From Prolixibacteraceae bacterium (GTDB taxonomy: Bacteria > Bacteroidota > Bacteroidia > Bacteroidales > Prolixibacteraceae), in contig JAFLKN010000015.1 in assembly GCA_019163175.1 (NCBI GenBank), positions 248,001-312,000 on the forward strand: a stretch of 64,000 nucleotides of DNA. The letters run 5' to 3'. This document shows positions 25,544 through 34,840 of the stretch, piece by piece (position 1 is the first letter of the stretch; every line of letters starts with the position of its first letter). The position numbers were made by a program, and so were the translations under genes. Under the pieces are notes generated by a model. That model ran no database searches. It worked only from the letters and a program-made list of their open reading frames with translations, and was not told the DNA's origin.

Positions 25544-27802
25544 TTAGTTTTTCATGATGTTGGTAAAATCATTCTGAATCTTCATCAGGTTAATCGAATA
25601 GATCATGATATTTCGGGCTTCGCTAAGGATATTCAGCAGCAGCATGCTATTCTTGGTTCCAACATCATTTTTCTTTATCGATTTGATCAGATTTTTACGA
25701 GCCTCACGAACTAAACCTATGATTCGAAGCTGTTCTGCATTAATCTCTTCCAGCTTGACTTCATTGTTTGAGTCCAGGGCATCAATCATCTTTTTGGTAA
25801 ATACCGAAAACTCTTCAGCAATTTGAGTCAGTTCAACTGCCTGAGTAGATAAAATGGGCTTGTGGTTATTGTCAACGTGATTAAAAACCGGTTCGGCCAT
25901 AAAGTTTATACAATGAGCCAGTTCTTTTAGATAATCAAGTGTTAAAACGTAATAATGACTGGCTTCAACCGAATCGGCCGGAAGAGAATTGATTGTTTGA
26001 TGGATTTTGCTCTTTTTATTCGCCAGTTTTTGCTCCAGTTCTACAGCGGTCTGCAGCTGCTTCTTCAATTCCTTCCGATTTTCCTTGATCAGTCCTTTTA
26101 CGGTATCGCTGAAAATACCACTTATCGCATTCAGGGTTTTTGTAATTCCCTTGTTGTTTGTTTCAAACATTGATATCACCGTTGGGATCACTTCAACATC
26201 ATCAGATTTAGACTGAAAATTCTCTTCGCGCTTTTTGTGAACCAAGTGAGTTCTGTAAAAAGCAAGAATGGCAAAAGCAAGAATGGCAATTACGCCGAAA
26301 ATCTGAGCCCAACCCATAAACATGGAAAGAAAAAATGCGACCGAGAATGCAGCAAGACCAGTAATAAACCAACCGCCAATAACAGTAAATACGCCGGTTA
26401 TGCGGTAAACAGCACTGTCTCGACCCCAGGCGCCATCGACCAGCGAAGTACTCATGGCCACCATGAAGGTAACATAAGTGGTTGAAAGCGGTAATTTGTA
26501 TGAAGTCCCAACAGCAATTAGTATAGAGGCAACCATCATATTTACCGAAGCCCGCACCATATCAAACATTGGTGGGTTCAGATCGTTCTTGCTTCTTTCA
26601 TCCATTTCAGTGGTATCAAACCGCTTACTTATTTTATCGATGATTGGCTGTGGCAACACGTGACTGAAGAATGTCCCGACATTTACAACTCGCCTGACTA
26701 AGACTCTTGAAAAGGCTGACGAACCAAAACGTTCAGTTCCCTCATCTTGTCGGCTAAGTTTCAATTCTGTTTCAGCAACAGTTTGTGCTTTTTTAGATGT
26801 CCAGAGTGTAATAACCATAACAATTCCAGAGCCAATCAAAAAATAAATTGGTGTTTTAATTTCGCCAAGTAAACCTCCCATTAATAAATCGTTACTGCCA
26901 TTTGCAACATATGTTTTGTACGACTCAAACCCTGCCAATGGAACTCCAATAAAGTTTACCAGATCGTTTCCGGCAAAGGCCATTGCCAAGGCAAAAGTGC
27001 CTGTCAATACAACTATTTTAAGCGGATTGGTCTTGAAAACCCAACTTATTATTTGTAAAAGAAAAGTCCAAAACATGAAACTCATCCCAACAATTAAAAG
27101 AGTATTATCCTGGATTGTTTTATAGGCTTCCTTGGTCATGAAAGAGGCATCTTTCAACCCCTTAATCAGTATAAAATAGGTAATAGCAGATATCGCCAAT
27201 CCACCCCACAGGGCTCCATAATATTTAATTGTTTTTTCAGTATTAAAACTAAACAGCAAACGGCTGATCCATTGAATTACTACACCAAAAACAAAGGAAA
27301 GTACCACTGATAGTAATATACTTGATATAATAGTGAGGGCTTTGGATGAGTTTATAAAATCACTGATCTCGGCAATTTTTTGAGTCCCATCAACTAGAAT
27401 AGTTGCACCATCGCCAACTTTGAGAAAAGCCATTCCGATGGCAGCACCCAACAATCCAAAAACCATGGAAACCGTTGTAGATGTAGGTAATCCAAAAGTG
27501 TTAAAGAAATCGAGCAACAGAACATCAGTAAACATAACCGCCATAAAGATGATGATGATTTCGGTAAACAAAAAGTACTGTGGATGGAAAAGTCCTTTGC
27601 GTGCAACTTCCATCATTCCGTTCGAAAGAAGTGCACCAGCTAAAATACCGGCACTAGCTACAATCATAATGATCCGACGTTTCGCTACATTAGAACCAAT
27701 TGCCGAATTCAAAAAGTTAATAGCATCATTGGCAACCCCGACCATCAGGTCGGAAATAGCCAAAAGGAAAAGTACTACTAAAAAGAAAATGTAAATACTC
27801 AT
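25544..27802 (-). CDS. PiT-family inorganic phosphate transporter with C-terminal PhoU-like domain
   Basis: 752 residues. The PHO4 permease signature appears twice, as SDLMVGVANDAINFLNSAIG near the N-terminus and AMAFAGNDLVNFIGVPLAGF in the middle, within about twelve membrane helices (residues 1 to ~530). Residues ~560-752 are soluble, charged and helical (KTLNAISGIFSDTVKGLIKE; EARNIMIYSINLMKIQNDFT), matching DUF47/PhoU-like domains that are usually separate proteins. The fusion suggests built-in regulation of Na+ or H+ driven phosphate entry. It is the only gene in its unit, with its own terminator and a 334-bp upstream gap. Confidence 0.93.
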   Translation of the reverse strand: MSIYIFFLVVLFLLAISDLMVGVANDAINFLNSAIGSNVAKRRIIMIVASAGILAGALLSNGMMEVARKGLFHPQYFLFTEIIIIFMAVMFTDVLLLDFFNTFGLPTSTTVSMVFGLLGAAIGMAFLKVGDGATILVDGTQKIAEISDFINSSKALTIISSILLSVVLSFVFGVVIQWISRLLFSFNTEKTIKYYGALWGGLAISAITYFILIKGLKDASFMTKEAYKTIQDNTLLIVGMSFMFWTFLLQIISWVFKTNPLKIVVLTGTFALAMAFAGNDLVNFIGVPLAGFESYKTYVANGSNDLLMGGLLGEIKTPIYFLIGSGIVMVITLWTSKKAQTVAETELKLSRQDEGTERFGSSAFSRVLVRRVVNVGTFFSHVLPQPIIDKISKRFDTTEMDERSKNDLNPPMFDMVRASVNMMVASILIAVGTSYKLPLSTTYVTFMVAMSTSLVDGAWGRDSAVYRITGVFTVIGGWFITGLAAFSVAFFLSMFMGWAQIFGVIAILAFAILAFYRTHLVHKKREENFQSKSDDVEVIPTVISMFETNNKGITKTLNAISGIFSDTVKGLIKENRKELKKQLQTAVELEQKLANKKSKIHQTINSLPADSVEASHYYVLTLDYLKELAHCINFMAEPVFNHVDNNHKPILSTQAVELTQIAEEFSVFTKKMIDALDSNNEVKLEEINAEQLRIIGLVREARKNLIKSIKKNDVGTKNSMLLLNILSEARNIMIYSINLMKIQNDFTNIMKN

Positions 27803-28136
27803 GGGAAAGTTTTTAGTTCGCAGATTTTGATTTTATACAGAAAGCTATGATGAAAAAGCAGTAAATATTGAATTGGGGGGATTTCATATTCTATATTTTT
27901 TTAATAGTTAGATACCTGCTTGATAGGTAGGCAGTGAACTTGCCAATTGGCTATACTTTGAGTAAGTTGTACATTTGGCTTGCATAATAGTATCTTAACC
28001 AACTATTAATCTGTTTGTAATTTCTATCGACAAAAATAATTATTTTATCCTTGACAAGGTAGTAAATAAATTGCTTAACCAAATTATAACATTGATTTTT
28101 TTAATCCCTTTTAATTGTCTTTTGTCTGAAAAACAA
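27803..28136. other. 334-bp intergenic region upstream of the phosphate transporter
   Basis: AT-rich and without a credible reading frame. It must hold the minus-strand promoter of the phosphate transporter gene; CAAAAATA at 28032-28039 reads TATTTTTG on minus, a match to the Bacteroidota -7 box, but the leader would be about 220 nt. A small stem TACCT/AGGTA lies at 27913-27929. No repeat family of this window is recognised here. Confidence 0.4.
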
Positions 28137-30512
28137 TTACTTAAGATTCTCTTCAAACAGCTTGTAAATGCGTTTGTATTCGTCTGCCCAGCTTGTAGGT
28201 TCAGTAAAACTGTGCCGCTCAACAGGATATACCGCCAGTTCCCAGTTTTCCTTGCCCAGTTCGATCAGCCTTTGCGACAAGCGAACAATATCCTGAAAAT
28301 GTACATTGTCGTCAATCATTCCATGACACATTAGCAAAGCGCCTTTTAATCCGGCGGCATAATAAATCGGTGAACTTCGCACAAAAGCCAGACTATCTTC
28401 AACCGGAGTATTCAGTATATTTGAAGTATAACCGTGATTGTAATGGGCCCAGTCAGTTACCGAACGCAATGCGGCTCCGGCTTTAAAAACATCAGGAGTT
28501 TTAAACATGGCCATCAGGGTAATAAAACCACCATACGAACCGCCATAAATGCCAATTCGCGCAGGCGAAATCCCATATTTTTCTACCAGAAAACGCGCAC
28601 CATCAACATGGTCGGTTAAATCTTTTCCTCCCATGTTGCGATAAATTCCCGTTCTCCAGTCGCGGCCATAGCCCGAACTTCCACGGTAATCAATATCAAG
28701 AACCGTATAACCATTGTCGACTAAAAAGTTATGAAACTGGTATTCCCTTTGGTACTGACTCCACCATTTGTGTGCATTCTGTAAATAGCCGGCACCATGC
28801 ACAAAAACAACAGCTGGCCCGTTTTTCTCCGGACTAACGGGGCGGTACAAACGGGCATAAACGGTTTGTCCATCTTCGGCCTGATAACTTACAAATTCAG
28901 GTTTTCGCCAGGGATAAGCCTCAAATTCCTTAGTTAACGATTGAGTAATTTTTTGAGGTGCAGCACCAGGTTTATTGGCTTGAAGGTACAATTCCCAGGG
29001 CTGGTTGGCAGAAGAAAACCGAATAGCCAGTTGTTTTTCGTCAGGCGAAAGTTGAACTTCGTTATTTCCTTCCATTGATGTAATTTGCACTGGTTCGCCA
29101 CCCCAAACAGGTATCCGGTAAAAATGGCGAACTCCGGGATGCACCTTGTTGGCTGTGAAATAAAACCACTTTTTATCCTTCGAAATAAACGGATCGTAAA
29201 CTTCAAACTGTCCTTGGGTTAACTGCTTCTTTTCGCCTGAAATTGTATTCAGCGTATACAAGTGCGAATATCCCGACTCTTCAGACTGGAACCAAATGGA
29301 TTGATTATCGGGCATCCAGCCAACCAGGCCGGGAGACATCGGATAACTTTCTATTCCGGGACCTCCAACCCAGGCTTCGTCGTGCTGACGATCGAGTAAT
29401 TTGGGTTCTCCGCTTGCCAAATCGAGCTGCATAATCCAGCGGTCTTTGCTGTTGTGCGAACGAGCAACCACAATGGCTTGGTCCTTTGTTGGATTCCAGA
29501 ACGGGCCAAGTACATTCACTTTTCGGTCATCGGACTTTTCCAGCTTCGAATGTGGGTAATCATTTTTATAAGCTGGTAAATCTTTGATTCCGGGAATATT
29601 CGAAGTTTCAACTTTATACGATTTATCCGTTTCCAGATTTAAAATTCTCAAGCTCGCCGCTGTCTGCGGTCCACCAACTTTCCGTCGGCTGGGTTCTGTT
29701 TCCGAATAGCCTGATTCGCTTACAAAATTCAACAATTCAGTTTCTTTTTCAGCTGATGCATTTTCGATGACGGAGTAAATAACGTATTTACCCGATGGAC
29801 TTAGCGAAATACTGCGCAGTCGACCCGTGCCCAGATAAACCGGCTCCATCTGTTTTTCTTTGTCTAAGTTTGCCCGATACTCCTGTGTTTTCCGAAGTTC
29901 GTCCTTCGACTTCAGCACATCGAACAGTTGCATTTGCTGCGCCTCAAGCCATTCATCCTGCGCATTGCCCTTTTTCTCTTTCTTCTTTTCGCCCGAAACA
30001 AAATTGGTGAGTTGCTTAATCATTCCTGACTCCAGTTTCAGCAGGTATAGGTTTTGGTTAAAAACAAAGCTGATGCTTTGCTGATCGGCCAGAAAGTGAA
30101 CCTGGGATGTCTGTCCAAGCCAGTCGGTAAGCTGTTTCTCGGTGCCATTTTTCAGGTCAAGAAGAAAAATATTTCCATTCCGGACAAATACTTTGGCCGA
30201 ATAATCGAGCCGATACTCACCTTCATGAATCGAAAGTTTTGATTTTTCTTCCGGCAATACTTTCGATATATTTCGTGTAAGAAGTGAATACGAATGAACC
30301 GACGAAAGTGTATCTTTTTCAGGGTTCCAACTAAAAAAAATCGTTTTGCTATCCTCGCTCCACGACAAATTTTCGGGGGCTGTTCCTATCCACTTTTCAG
30401 GATTCTGCATGATTTTATCGATGGTCAATGCACTTTGGTTGGACTTCTGAATCTGGCCAAAGGCTGAAACTGAAAAACAAATCAAAAGAAAAATGGAAAG
30501 AGTTTTTTTCAT
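28137..30512 (-). CDS. S9-family prolyl oligopeptidase-like peptidase (DPP IV type)
   Basis: Start set at 30512 (MKKTLSIFLLICFSVSAFGQ, a Sec signal); a longer frame from 30590 would overlap the neighbouring gene. The 791-residue protein has an N-terminal beta-propeller (repeats such as SISLSPSGKYVIYSVIEN and QVQLSPDE-type blades) and a C-terminal alpha/beta hydrolase with nucleophile Ser659 in GIYGGSYGGF, Asp in HGMIDDNVHFQD and His in PVERHSFTEP. It should cleave short peptides after Pro or Ala in the periplasm. It follows the aldo/keto reductase by 19 bp and is the last gene of a three-gene unit. Confidence 0.94.
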   Translation of the reverse strand: MKKTLSIFLLICFSVSAFGQIQKSNQSALTIDKIMQNPEKWIGTAPENLSWSEDSKTIFFSWNPEKDTLSSVHSYSLLTRNISKVLPEEKSKLSIHEGEYRLDYSAKVFVRNGNIFLLDLKNGTEKQLTDWLGQTSQVHFLADQQSISFVFNQNLYLLKLESGMIKQLTNFVSGEKKKEKKGNAQDEWLEAQQMQLFDVLKSKDELRKTQEYRANLDKEKQMEPVYLGTGRLRSISLSPSGKYVIYSVIENASAEKETELLNFVSESGYSETEPSRRKVGGPQTAASLRILNLETDKSYKVETSNIPGIKDLPAYKNDYPHSKLEKSDDRKVNVLGPFWNPTKDQAIVVARSHNSKDRWIMQLDLASGEPKLLDRQHDEAWVGGPGIESYPMSPGLVGWMPDNQSIWFQSEESGYSHLYTLNTISGEKKQLTQGQFEVYDPFISKDKKWFYFTANKVHPGVRHFYRIPVWGGEPVQITSMEGNNEVQLSPDEKQLAIRFSSANQPWELYLQANKPGAAPQKITQSLTKEFEAYPWRKPEFVSYQAEDGQTVYARLYRPVSPEKNGPAVVFVHGAGYLQNAHKWWSQYQREYQFHNFLVDNGYTVLDIDYRGSSGYGRDWRTGIYRNMGGKDLTDHVDGARFLVEKYGISPARIGIYGGSYGGFITLMAMFKTPDVFKAGAALRSVTDWAHYNHGYTSNILNTPVEDSLAFVRSSPIYYAAGLKGALLMCHGMIDDNVHFQDIVRLSQRLIELGKENWELAVYPVERHSFTEPTSWADEYKRIYKLFEENLK

Positions 30513-30531
30513 GTAGGATTGGAATAAGTGT

Positions 30532-31362
30532 CTAAAAATTAAACTGGTCAGGATCTTCACCCATCCGGCTAAACCGATCGAGGCCATCAATTCGGTCCAT
30601 GTCTGCCGGGCTCAATTCGAAATCGAAAATATCAGCGTTGTGGATAATCCGTTCCGGTGTAACCGATTTGGGAATAGTAACCACCCCTTTCTGAATATCC
30701 CACCGAAGTACGATTTGTACTGGTGACTTTTGGTATTTTTCGGAAAGGTGCTGCAAAAGAGGAAGGTCATTCACTCGCCCTTTCATAATTGGTCGCCAGG
30801 CTTCAGGCTGAATTTGATTCGCCTTGCAGAATTCCAAAAGCTCAGGCTGAACCAGTTCAGGGTGAAATTCAAACTGATCTACCATCGGCTTAATGGTAGC
30901 CTTTGACATCAACGATTTTAAATGTTTTACAAGAAAGTTGGAAACTCCGATAGCGCGAACCTGCCCTTTCTGATAAAGTTCCTCCATCGCTTTCCATGTG
31001 TCGAGAGTCAACTCGTTTTGTGGCCAGTGAATCAGGTACAAGTCGAGGTAATCGGTTTGCAATTTCTCCAGACTTTGCTCAAATGCCCTAATTGTGGAAT
31101 GATAGCCCTGATCGCTGTTCCATACTTTGGATGTGATAAAAATATCTTCGCGCCGAATTCCGCTTTCGGCAATGACTTTGCCTACACAATGTTCGTTTTG
31201 ATAATATGTTGCGGTATCAATGCTTCGGTAGCCTGCCTGAAGTGCGCATCTAAGCGCGGTTAAAACCTCCGAACCAGCACCTGATCTGTGAACGCCAAGC
31301 CCAAACCAAGGCATTTCAACGCCATTGTAAAGTTTTGTTGTTGATGTTAGTGTGGCTGTCAT
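30532..31362 (-). CDS. Aldo/keto reductase
   Basis: 276 residues, TIM-barrel oxidoreductase of the AKR superfamily. Visible motifs: YRSIDTATYYQNEHCVG with the catalytic Asp and Tyr, FITSKVWNSDQ with the catalytic Lys, DLYLIHWPQNE with the active-site His, and the NADPH-binding GVVTIPKSVTPERI near the C-terminus. No signal peptide, so cytoplasmic. It reduces aldehydes or ketones with NADPH; the real substrate is not predictable. It lies between a CoA-binding protein gene (26 bp upstream) and the S9 peptidase gene, apparently co-transcribed without a functional theme. Confidence 0.94.
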   Translation of the reverse strand: MTATLTSTTKLYNGVEMPWFGLGVHRSGAGSEVLTALRCALQAGYRSIDTATYYQNEHCVGKVIAESGIRREDIFITSKVWNSDQGYHSTIRAFEQSLEKLQTDYLDLYLIHWPQNELTLDTWKAMEELYQKGQVRAIGVSNFLVKHLKSLMSKATIKPMVDQFEFHPELVQPELLEFCKANQIQPEAWRPIMKGRVNDLPLLQHLSEKYQKSPVQIVLRWDIQKGVVTIPKSVTPERIIHNADIFDFELSPADMDRIDGLDRFSRMGEDPDQFNF

Positions 31363-31388
31363 TAATGCATTTCAGATAGAATGAAAAA

Positions 31389-31829
31389 TTACAGTTTCCC
31401 GAAAATACCAACAATGGTGCGGTGAAACTTATGCACCGACTTAACAGGTGGAGCATACATCATGATGCACTTTTTGGTAACCACCGGCAATTGCAACTGA
31501 TCAATCGTTTGCTGAACTTCTGCCGACCACGCGCCTTGTTGCAACCAAATGTTTTTCAGGCCAATTTGAGCTGCTTCTTCCAATACCGGCGAAACATTTT
31601 TAGGCGGTATAGAAATCCAGACAGCATCCACTTTCCCGCTTAAACTTTGAAGATCAGGATAGCAGGTCATTCCATCAATTTCTGTGGCTTCGGGATGAAC
31701 AGGGAAAATTTCGTAGCCCTTTTCTTTCAATTCTTTGCTGGCCATGTTTCCAAACTTTTTCCCAGAACGAGACATACCCACAACGGCAATCCGTTTGGAC
31801 GATACAAATTGGTCGATTAATGGATTCAT
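31389..31829 (-). CDS. CoA-binding domain protein (YccU-like)
   Basis: 146 residues made of a single Rossmann-like CoA_binding_2 domain: KRIAVVGMSRSGKKFGNMAS near the N-terminus, KGYEIFPVHPEATEIDGM, VDAVWISIPPKNVSPVLEEA and NIWLQQGAWSAEVQQTI. The family resembles the CoA-binding part of succinyl-CoA ligase; its cellular role is not established. Cytoplasmic. First gene of a minus-strand unit with the aldo/keto reductase and the S9 peptidase. Confidence 0.9.
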   Translation of the reverse strand: MNPLIDQFVSSKRIAVVGMSRSGKKFGNMASKELKEKGYEIFPVHPEATEIDGMTCYPDLQSLSGKVDAVWISIPPKNVSPVLEEAAQIGLKNIWLQQGAWSAEVQQTIDQLQLPVVTKKCIMMYAPPVKSVHKFHRTIVGIFGKL

Positions 31830-31899
31830 TGGGCGAAATTTAAAGTTTTGGTGAAATTACAGTTTTTGAAGCAAATCATCGTCGCAAAAATAGATTCAG

Positions 31900-31922
31900 G
31901 ATGGACTTTTTCATAGTCCATC
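31900..31922 (-). terminator. Hairpin downstream of the B12 uptake operon
   Basis: GATGGACT (31900-31907) and AGTCCATC (31915-31922) form a perfect 8-bp stem with a 7-nt loop 15 bp beyond the end of the ATPase gene. On the minus strand the T-run (TATTTTTG) comes only several bases later, so termination may be weak. Confidence 0.5.
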
Positions 31923-31937
31923 ATTAAATCAGACACA

Positions 31938-32756
31938 TCAAAGTTTTGACAGCTTTTCCTGAATGTCTTTCAATACCTTCCGCGAGGCCAGGAAAACAGC
32001 AGGTTTGCCCGATAGCGGGTTGTTTTGCGTGACAACCACTGTTTTATAAACGTCTTCAATATTTTGGAAAGTCAGCACTTCTTCCGGAGTGCCCTGCGTA
32101 TGTATTTTACCCTGATTAACCAAAATCAGCCGGTCGCAATATTCCGATGCTAAATTTAGGTCATGAATGACCATTAGTACCGACAGTCCCATTTCCTGAT
32201 TCAGTTGCTGCAATACATTCAGAATATGAACCTGATGGGTAATATCGAGGTGCGAGGTTGGTTCGTCGAGCAAAAGCAATTGAGGTTGCTGCGTCAGGGC
32301 ACGGGCAATTCCGGCCAACTGTTGCTCACCGCCACTCAATTCCGACATCAGCTGATCTTTAAACCGCCAGGTGTCGGTCATTTCCATGTATTTGCGTGCA
32401 ATTGAAAAATCTTCGTTGGTTTCGAAAAAATTGAACCGGCTGTGGTAAGGAATCCGGCCCATCAACACGTAATCTTCTACACTCATGTCGCCCGCTTCGA
32501 TAAACTGGCTGACAATGGCAATATTTTGTGCCCTTTCGCGCAAAGAAAACGATTTCAGGTTTTTGTCGGAAAGTAAAATTTTTCCTGTTTTCAAACCCAA
32601 TATTCCGGTTATTGCCCTGAAAAGTGTGGTTTTTCCCGATCCGTTTGGGCCAATAATTCCGGCAAATGAACCTTTCGGTATCTCGAAATTGATTTCGGAC
32701 AACTGGAATTTTGGATATCCGCAACCCAGGTTTTGTATGTTCAGGATGTTGATCAT
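31938..32756 (-). CDS. btuD: ABC transporter ATPase, cobalamin/siderophore type
   Basis: 272 residues. Walker A GIIGPNGSGKTTL, Q-loop IVSQFIEAGDMSVEDYVLMG, signature ELSGGEQQLAGIARAL, Walker B LLLLDEPTSHLD and switch His in MVIHDLNLASEYCDRL place it in the FecE/BtuD/HmuV group. It overlaps the permease gene by 4 bases (32753-32756). The operon starts with a cobalamin riboswitch, so vitamin B12 or another corrinoid is the expected substrate. A ~35-residue tail after the ATPase fold (NPLSGKPAVFLASRKVLKDI) is common in Bacteroidota homologues. The assignment to corrinoids rests on context. Confidence 0.88.
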   Translation of the reverse strand: MINILNIQNLGCGYPKFQLSEINFEIPKGSFAGIIGPNGSGKTTLFRAITGILGLKTGKILLSDKNLKSFSLRERAQNIAIVSQFIEAGDMSVEDYVLMGRIPYHSRFNFFETNEDFSIARKYMEMTDTWRFKDQLMSELSGGEQQLAGIARALTQQPQLLLLDEPTSHLDITHQVHILNVLQQLNQEMGLSVLMVIHDLNLASEYCDRLILVNQGKIHTQGTPEEVLTFQNIEDVYKTVVVTQNNPLSGKPAVFLASRKVLKDIQEKLSKL

Positions 32757-33781
32757 CGGCTTTTATTGAGTGAACGGATGGAAGTATGGCTCATCATCAG
32801 AAGGAAAGCGATTCCTCCGGCAATTCCGGTGATAACCCCAATCGGCAATTCATTGGGCGATATGATGGTCCGGGCAATGACATCGGAAAGAACCAGGAAA
32901 ATGGACCCCGACAAAAAAGAAGTGACCAATAAAATGCGGTAATCGGAACCCACCAAAAGCCGCATCAGATGTGGGATAATCAGCCCTACAAAACCAATGA
33001 CACCAGCCACTGCAACCGAAACTCCAGCTAAAAGTGATGCCACCAGGAAGATGAGTTTTATTGCCGTATCAGTGTTAATCCCCAAGTGTTTGGCCTTCTC
33101 CTCGCCCAAACGCAGCGCATTGAGTGGTTGTACAAATAAGTACGAAACGACCAACGAAACCAGAGCAATAATCAACGTAATATATATCAGCGACATATCG
33201 GGCTCGTCCAGCGAACCCATAATCCAGAAAATAATGCCATGAAGGTTTTCGGAACTGGTAGTCGCCATCAACAACATCATCGCTGACGAAGCAATGAAAC
33301 TGATCATAACCCCGGTAAGCAGCATGGTTTGAATGTTCACGCGGCCATTGCGTGTGCTAATGGTGTAAACCAGGAAAATAATCAGGAACGAACCGGCAAA
33401 ACCAGCTATTGGCAGCACAAACGATCCGACGAGCAGATGCAATCCAAACACAATGGCAAAGGCAACACCCAATGATGCTCCGCCGGAAATTCCCAATGTA
33501 TAAGGCTCAACCAGTGGATTGCGATAAACGCCCTGCAACAAAATACCAGAAAGACTGAGCGCCCCGCCAACTGCAATCCCAAGCAGCACCCGCGGAAAGC
33601 GGATTTGGCTCAAAATAGTATATTCCATGCTTTCGTGCCCTTTTCGGAGAATGCTGAAAATGTCCATGAAGCCGAGGTTCATTTCGCCAACCGACAGCGA
33701 CAAAACCACCGAAGCAGCAAGCAGGACGAGCAATCCGGCCAAATACAACGACCATTGAAGGTATTTTTTTTGCATCTTCAA
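32753..33781 (-). CDS. btuC: FecCD/BtuC-family ABC transporter permease
   Basis: 342 residues with about ten membrane helices. Typical FecCD motifs are visible: IRFPRVLLGIAVGGALSLSG, LQGVYRNPLVEPYTLGISGG, the ATPase-coupling region KAKHLGINTDTA and GVIGFVGLIIPHLMRLLVGS. It should form the inner-membrane channel for corrinoid import with the ATPase encoded just after it. Upstream, a 248-bp gap filled by hairpin-triad island B separates it from the binding-protein gene, so distal expression may depend on readthrough. Confidence 0.9.
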   Translation of the reverse strand: MKMQKKYLQWSLYLAGLLVLLAASVVLSLSVGEMNLGFMDIFSILRKGHESMEYTILSQIRFPRVLLGIAVGGALSLSGILLQGVYRNPLVEPYTLGISGGASLGVAFAIVFGLHLLVGSFVLPIAGFAGSFLIIFLVYTISTRNGRVNIQTMLLTGVMISFIASSAMMLLMATTSSENLHGIIFWIMGSLDEPDMSLIYITLIIALVSLVVSYLFVQPLNALRLGEEKAKHLGINTDTAIKLIFLVASLLAGVSVAVAGVIGFVGLIIPHLMRLLVGSDYRILLVTSFLSGSIFLVLSDVIARTIISPNELPIGVITGIAGGIAFLLMMSHTSIRSLNKSR

Positions 33782-33792
33782 AGCTAGTTAAT

Positions 33793-33988
33793 AATCCCGA
33801 AGGGATTAAATGTTAATCACCCCCAGTTTAACTGGGGGAAGAAACAATAACCAAAGAACAGAACCCTGACAGGGGTTCAACCATAAGCACATTCCATTAC
33901 ATTGAACCCACTTCCGGGTTCTATCTCTTTTTCGTTCTTTTCCCCCCAATTTCATTGGGGGTGATTAATATTATACCACTTCGTGGTA
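33793..33988. repeat. Hairpin-triad island B (two tail-to-tail units)
   Basis: Six hairpins in the order a-b-c | c-b-a: a AATCCC/GGGATT 33793-33807; b CCCCCAGTT/AACTGGGGG 33820-33838; c GAACCC/GGGTTC 33861-33878; c GAACCC/GGGTTC 33904-33921; b CCCCCAAT/ATTGGGGG 33943-33961; a TACCAC/GTGGTA 33974-33988. The second unit is an inverted relative of the first, including the TTAATCA spacer between a and b. It uses the same parts as island A (6979-7160) but with the units facing each other. Confidence 0.82.
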
Positions 33989-34029
33989 GACTGAATTTAT
34001 GAATAGTCCTTGTTCTCTTCGAACTCATT

Positions 34030-34839
34030 TCAATACATCAGTTTAATCATTTCTTCCAGTGCATCCACAAACAAAATCGGCGTTGGACTGCAGGTTTTAT
34101 CTGCATCCAGGATAAATATCTTTTTGCTTTTACTTGCCGAAAGAGCAGAATATCCCAGCCAGGTATCTTTTTCTTCCTGTGCAACAATTCCCATCGTCAC
34201 GATAAAAATCACATCTGGATTTTGTTTCAATACATATTCGCGGGTAACACTACCAAGTTTTAGCTCACTGGCAATATTTTCCCCTCCTGAAAACCTTATA
34301 AAATCTTCCATAAAAGTATTTGGAACCGCACAAAACAAAGGTTTCGCGCCAATCTGGATAAACACGTTTGGATTTTTCCCAGGAGGAATGCTGGCTTTCA
34401 ACTTAGCCAAACGAACTTTCTGCTGATCAACAATCGCTTTGGCTTTGACCCCTTGCCCCACCAGTTCTCCAATTTGGATAAAATAAGTGCAAATCTCCTC
34501 GAATGACTCGGGGTAAGGCTGCAACACCACCTTAATACCAAGCTTTTTGAGGTTTTCAATGGTTTCAGGCTTGTTTAGTGACGACGCAATCACTACATCA
34601 GGCTTTAGAGTGAAGGTTTTTTCGATGTTTACACTCATGGCATTGGCCACCACAGGGATTTTGTATGAAGCCTCAACCGGACAGAAGCTGGTGCATCCCA
34701 CCAACCGGTTTTGCTCACCCATCAGGTATAAACTTTTGGTTACCCACGGCACCAGCGAAACAATGCGCTTGGCTTGCTGCGCCTGGCTATGCAATTGACA
34801 AACAAGCAGTATTGCAAATAGAAAAAAAAATCTTTTCAT
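34030..34839 (-). CDS. btuF: Periplasmic corrinoid/metal-chelate binding protein (BtuF/TroA-like)
   Basis: 269 residues: Sec signal MKRFFFLFAILLVCQLHSQA, then the helical-backbone binding-protein fold with AKRIVSLVPWVTKSLYLMGE, ADVVIAS-like KPDVVIASSLNKPETIENLK, a long connecting helix (VKAKAIVDQQKVRLAKLKAS) and the C-lobe KQNPDVIFIVTMGIVAQEEK. It should hand substrate to the BtuC-like permease. Its start lies 1 bp from the end of the Gfo/Idh-like gene, so they are co-translated. Riboswitch control makes a corrinoid the likely ligand. Confidence 0.86.
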   Translation of the reverse strand: MKRFFFLFAILLVCQLHSQAQQAKRIVSLVPWVTKSLYLMGEQNRLVGCTSFCPVEASYKIPVVANAMSVNIEKTFTLKPDVVIASSLNKPETIENLKKLGIKVVLQPYPESFEEICTYFIQIGELVGQGVKAKAIVDQQKVRLAKLKASIPPGKNPNVFIQIGAKPLFCAVPNTFMEDFIRFSGGENIASELKLGSVTREYVLKQNPDVIFIVTMGIVAQEEKDTWLGYSALSASKSKKIFILDADKTCSPTPILFVDALEEMIKLMY

Positions 34840-34840
34840 A

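Noticed and set aside
30513-30590. Longer start for the S9 peptidase
   Set aside because: It would put 26 non-signal residues before a clean signal peptide and overlap the aldo/keto reductase gene.
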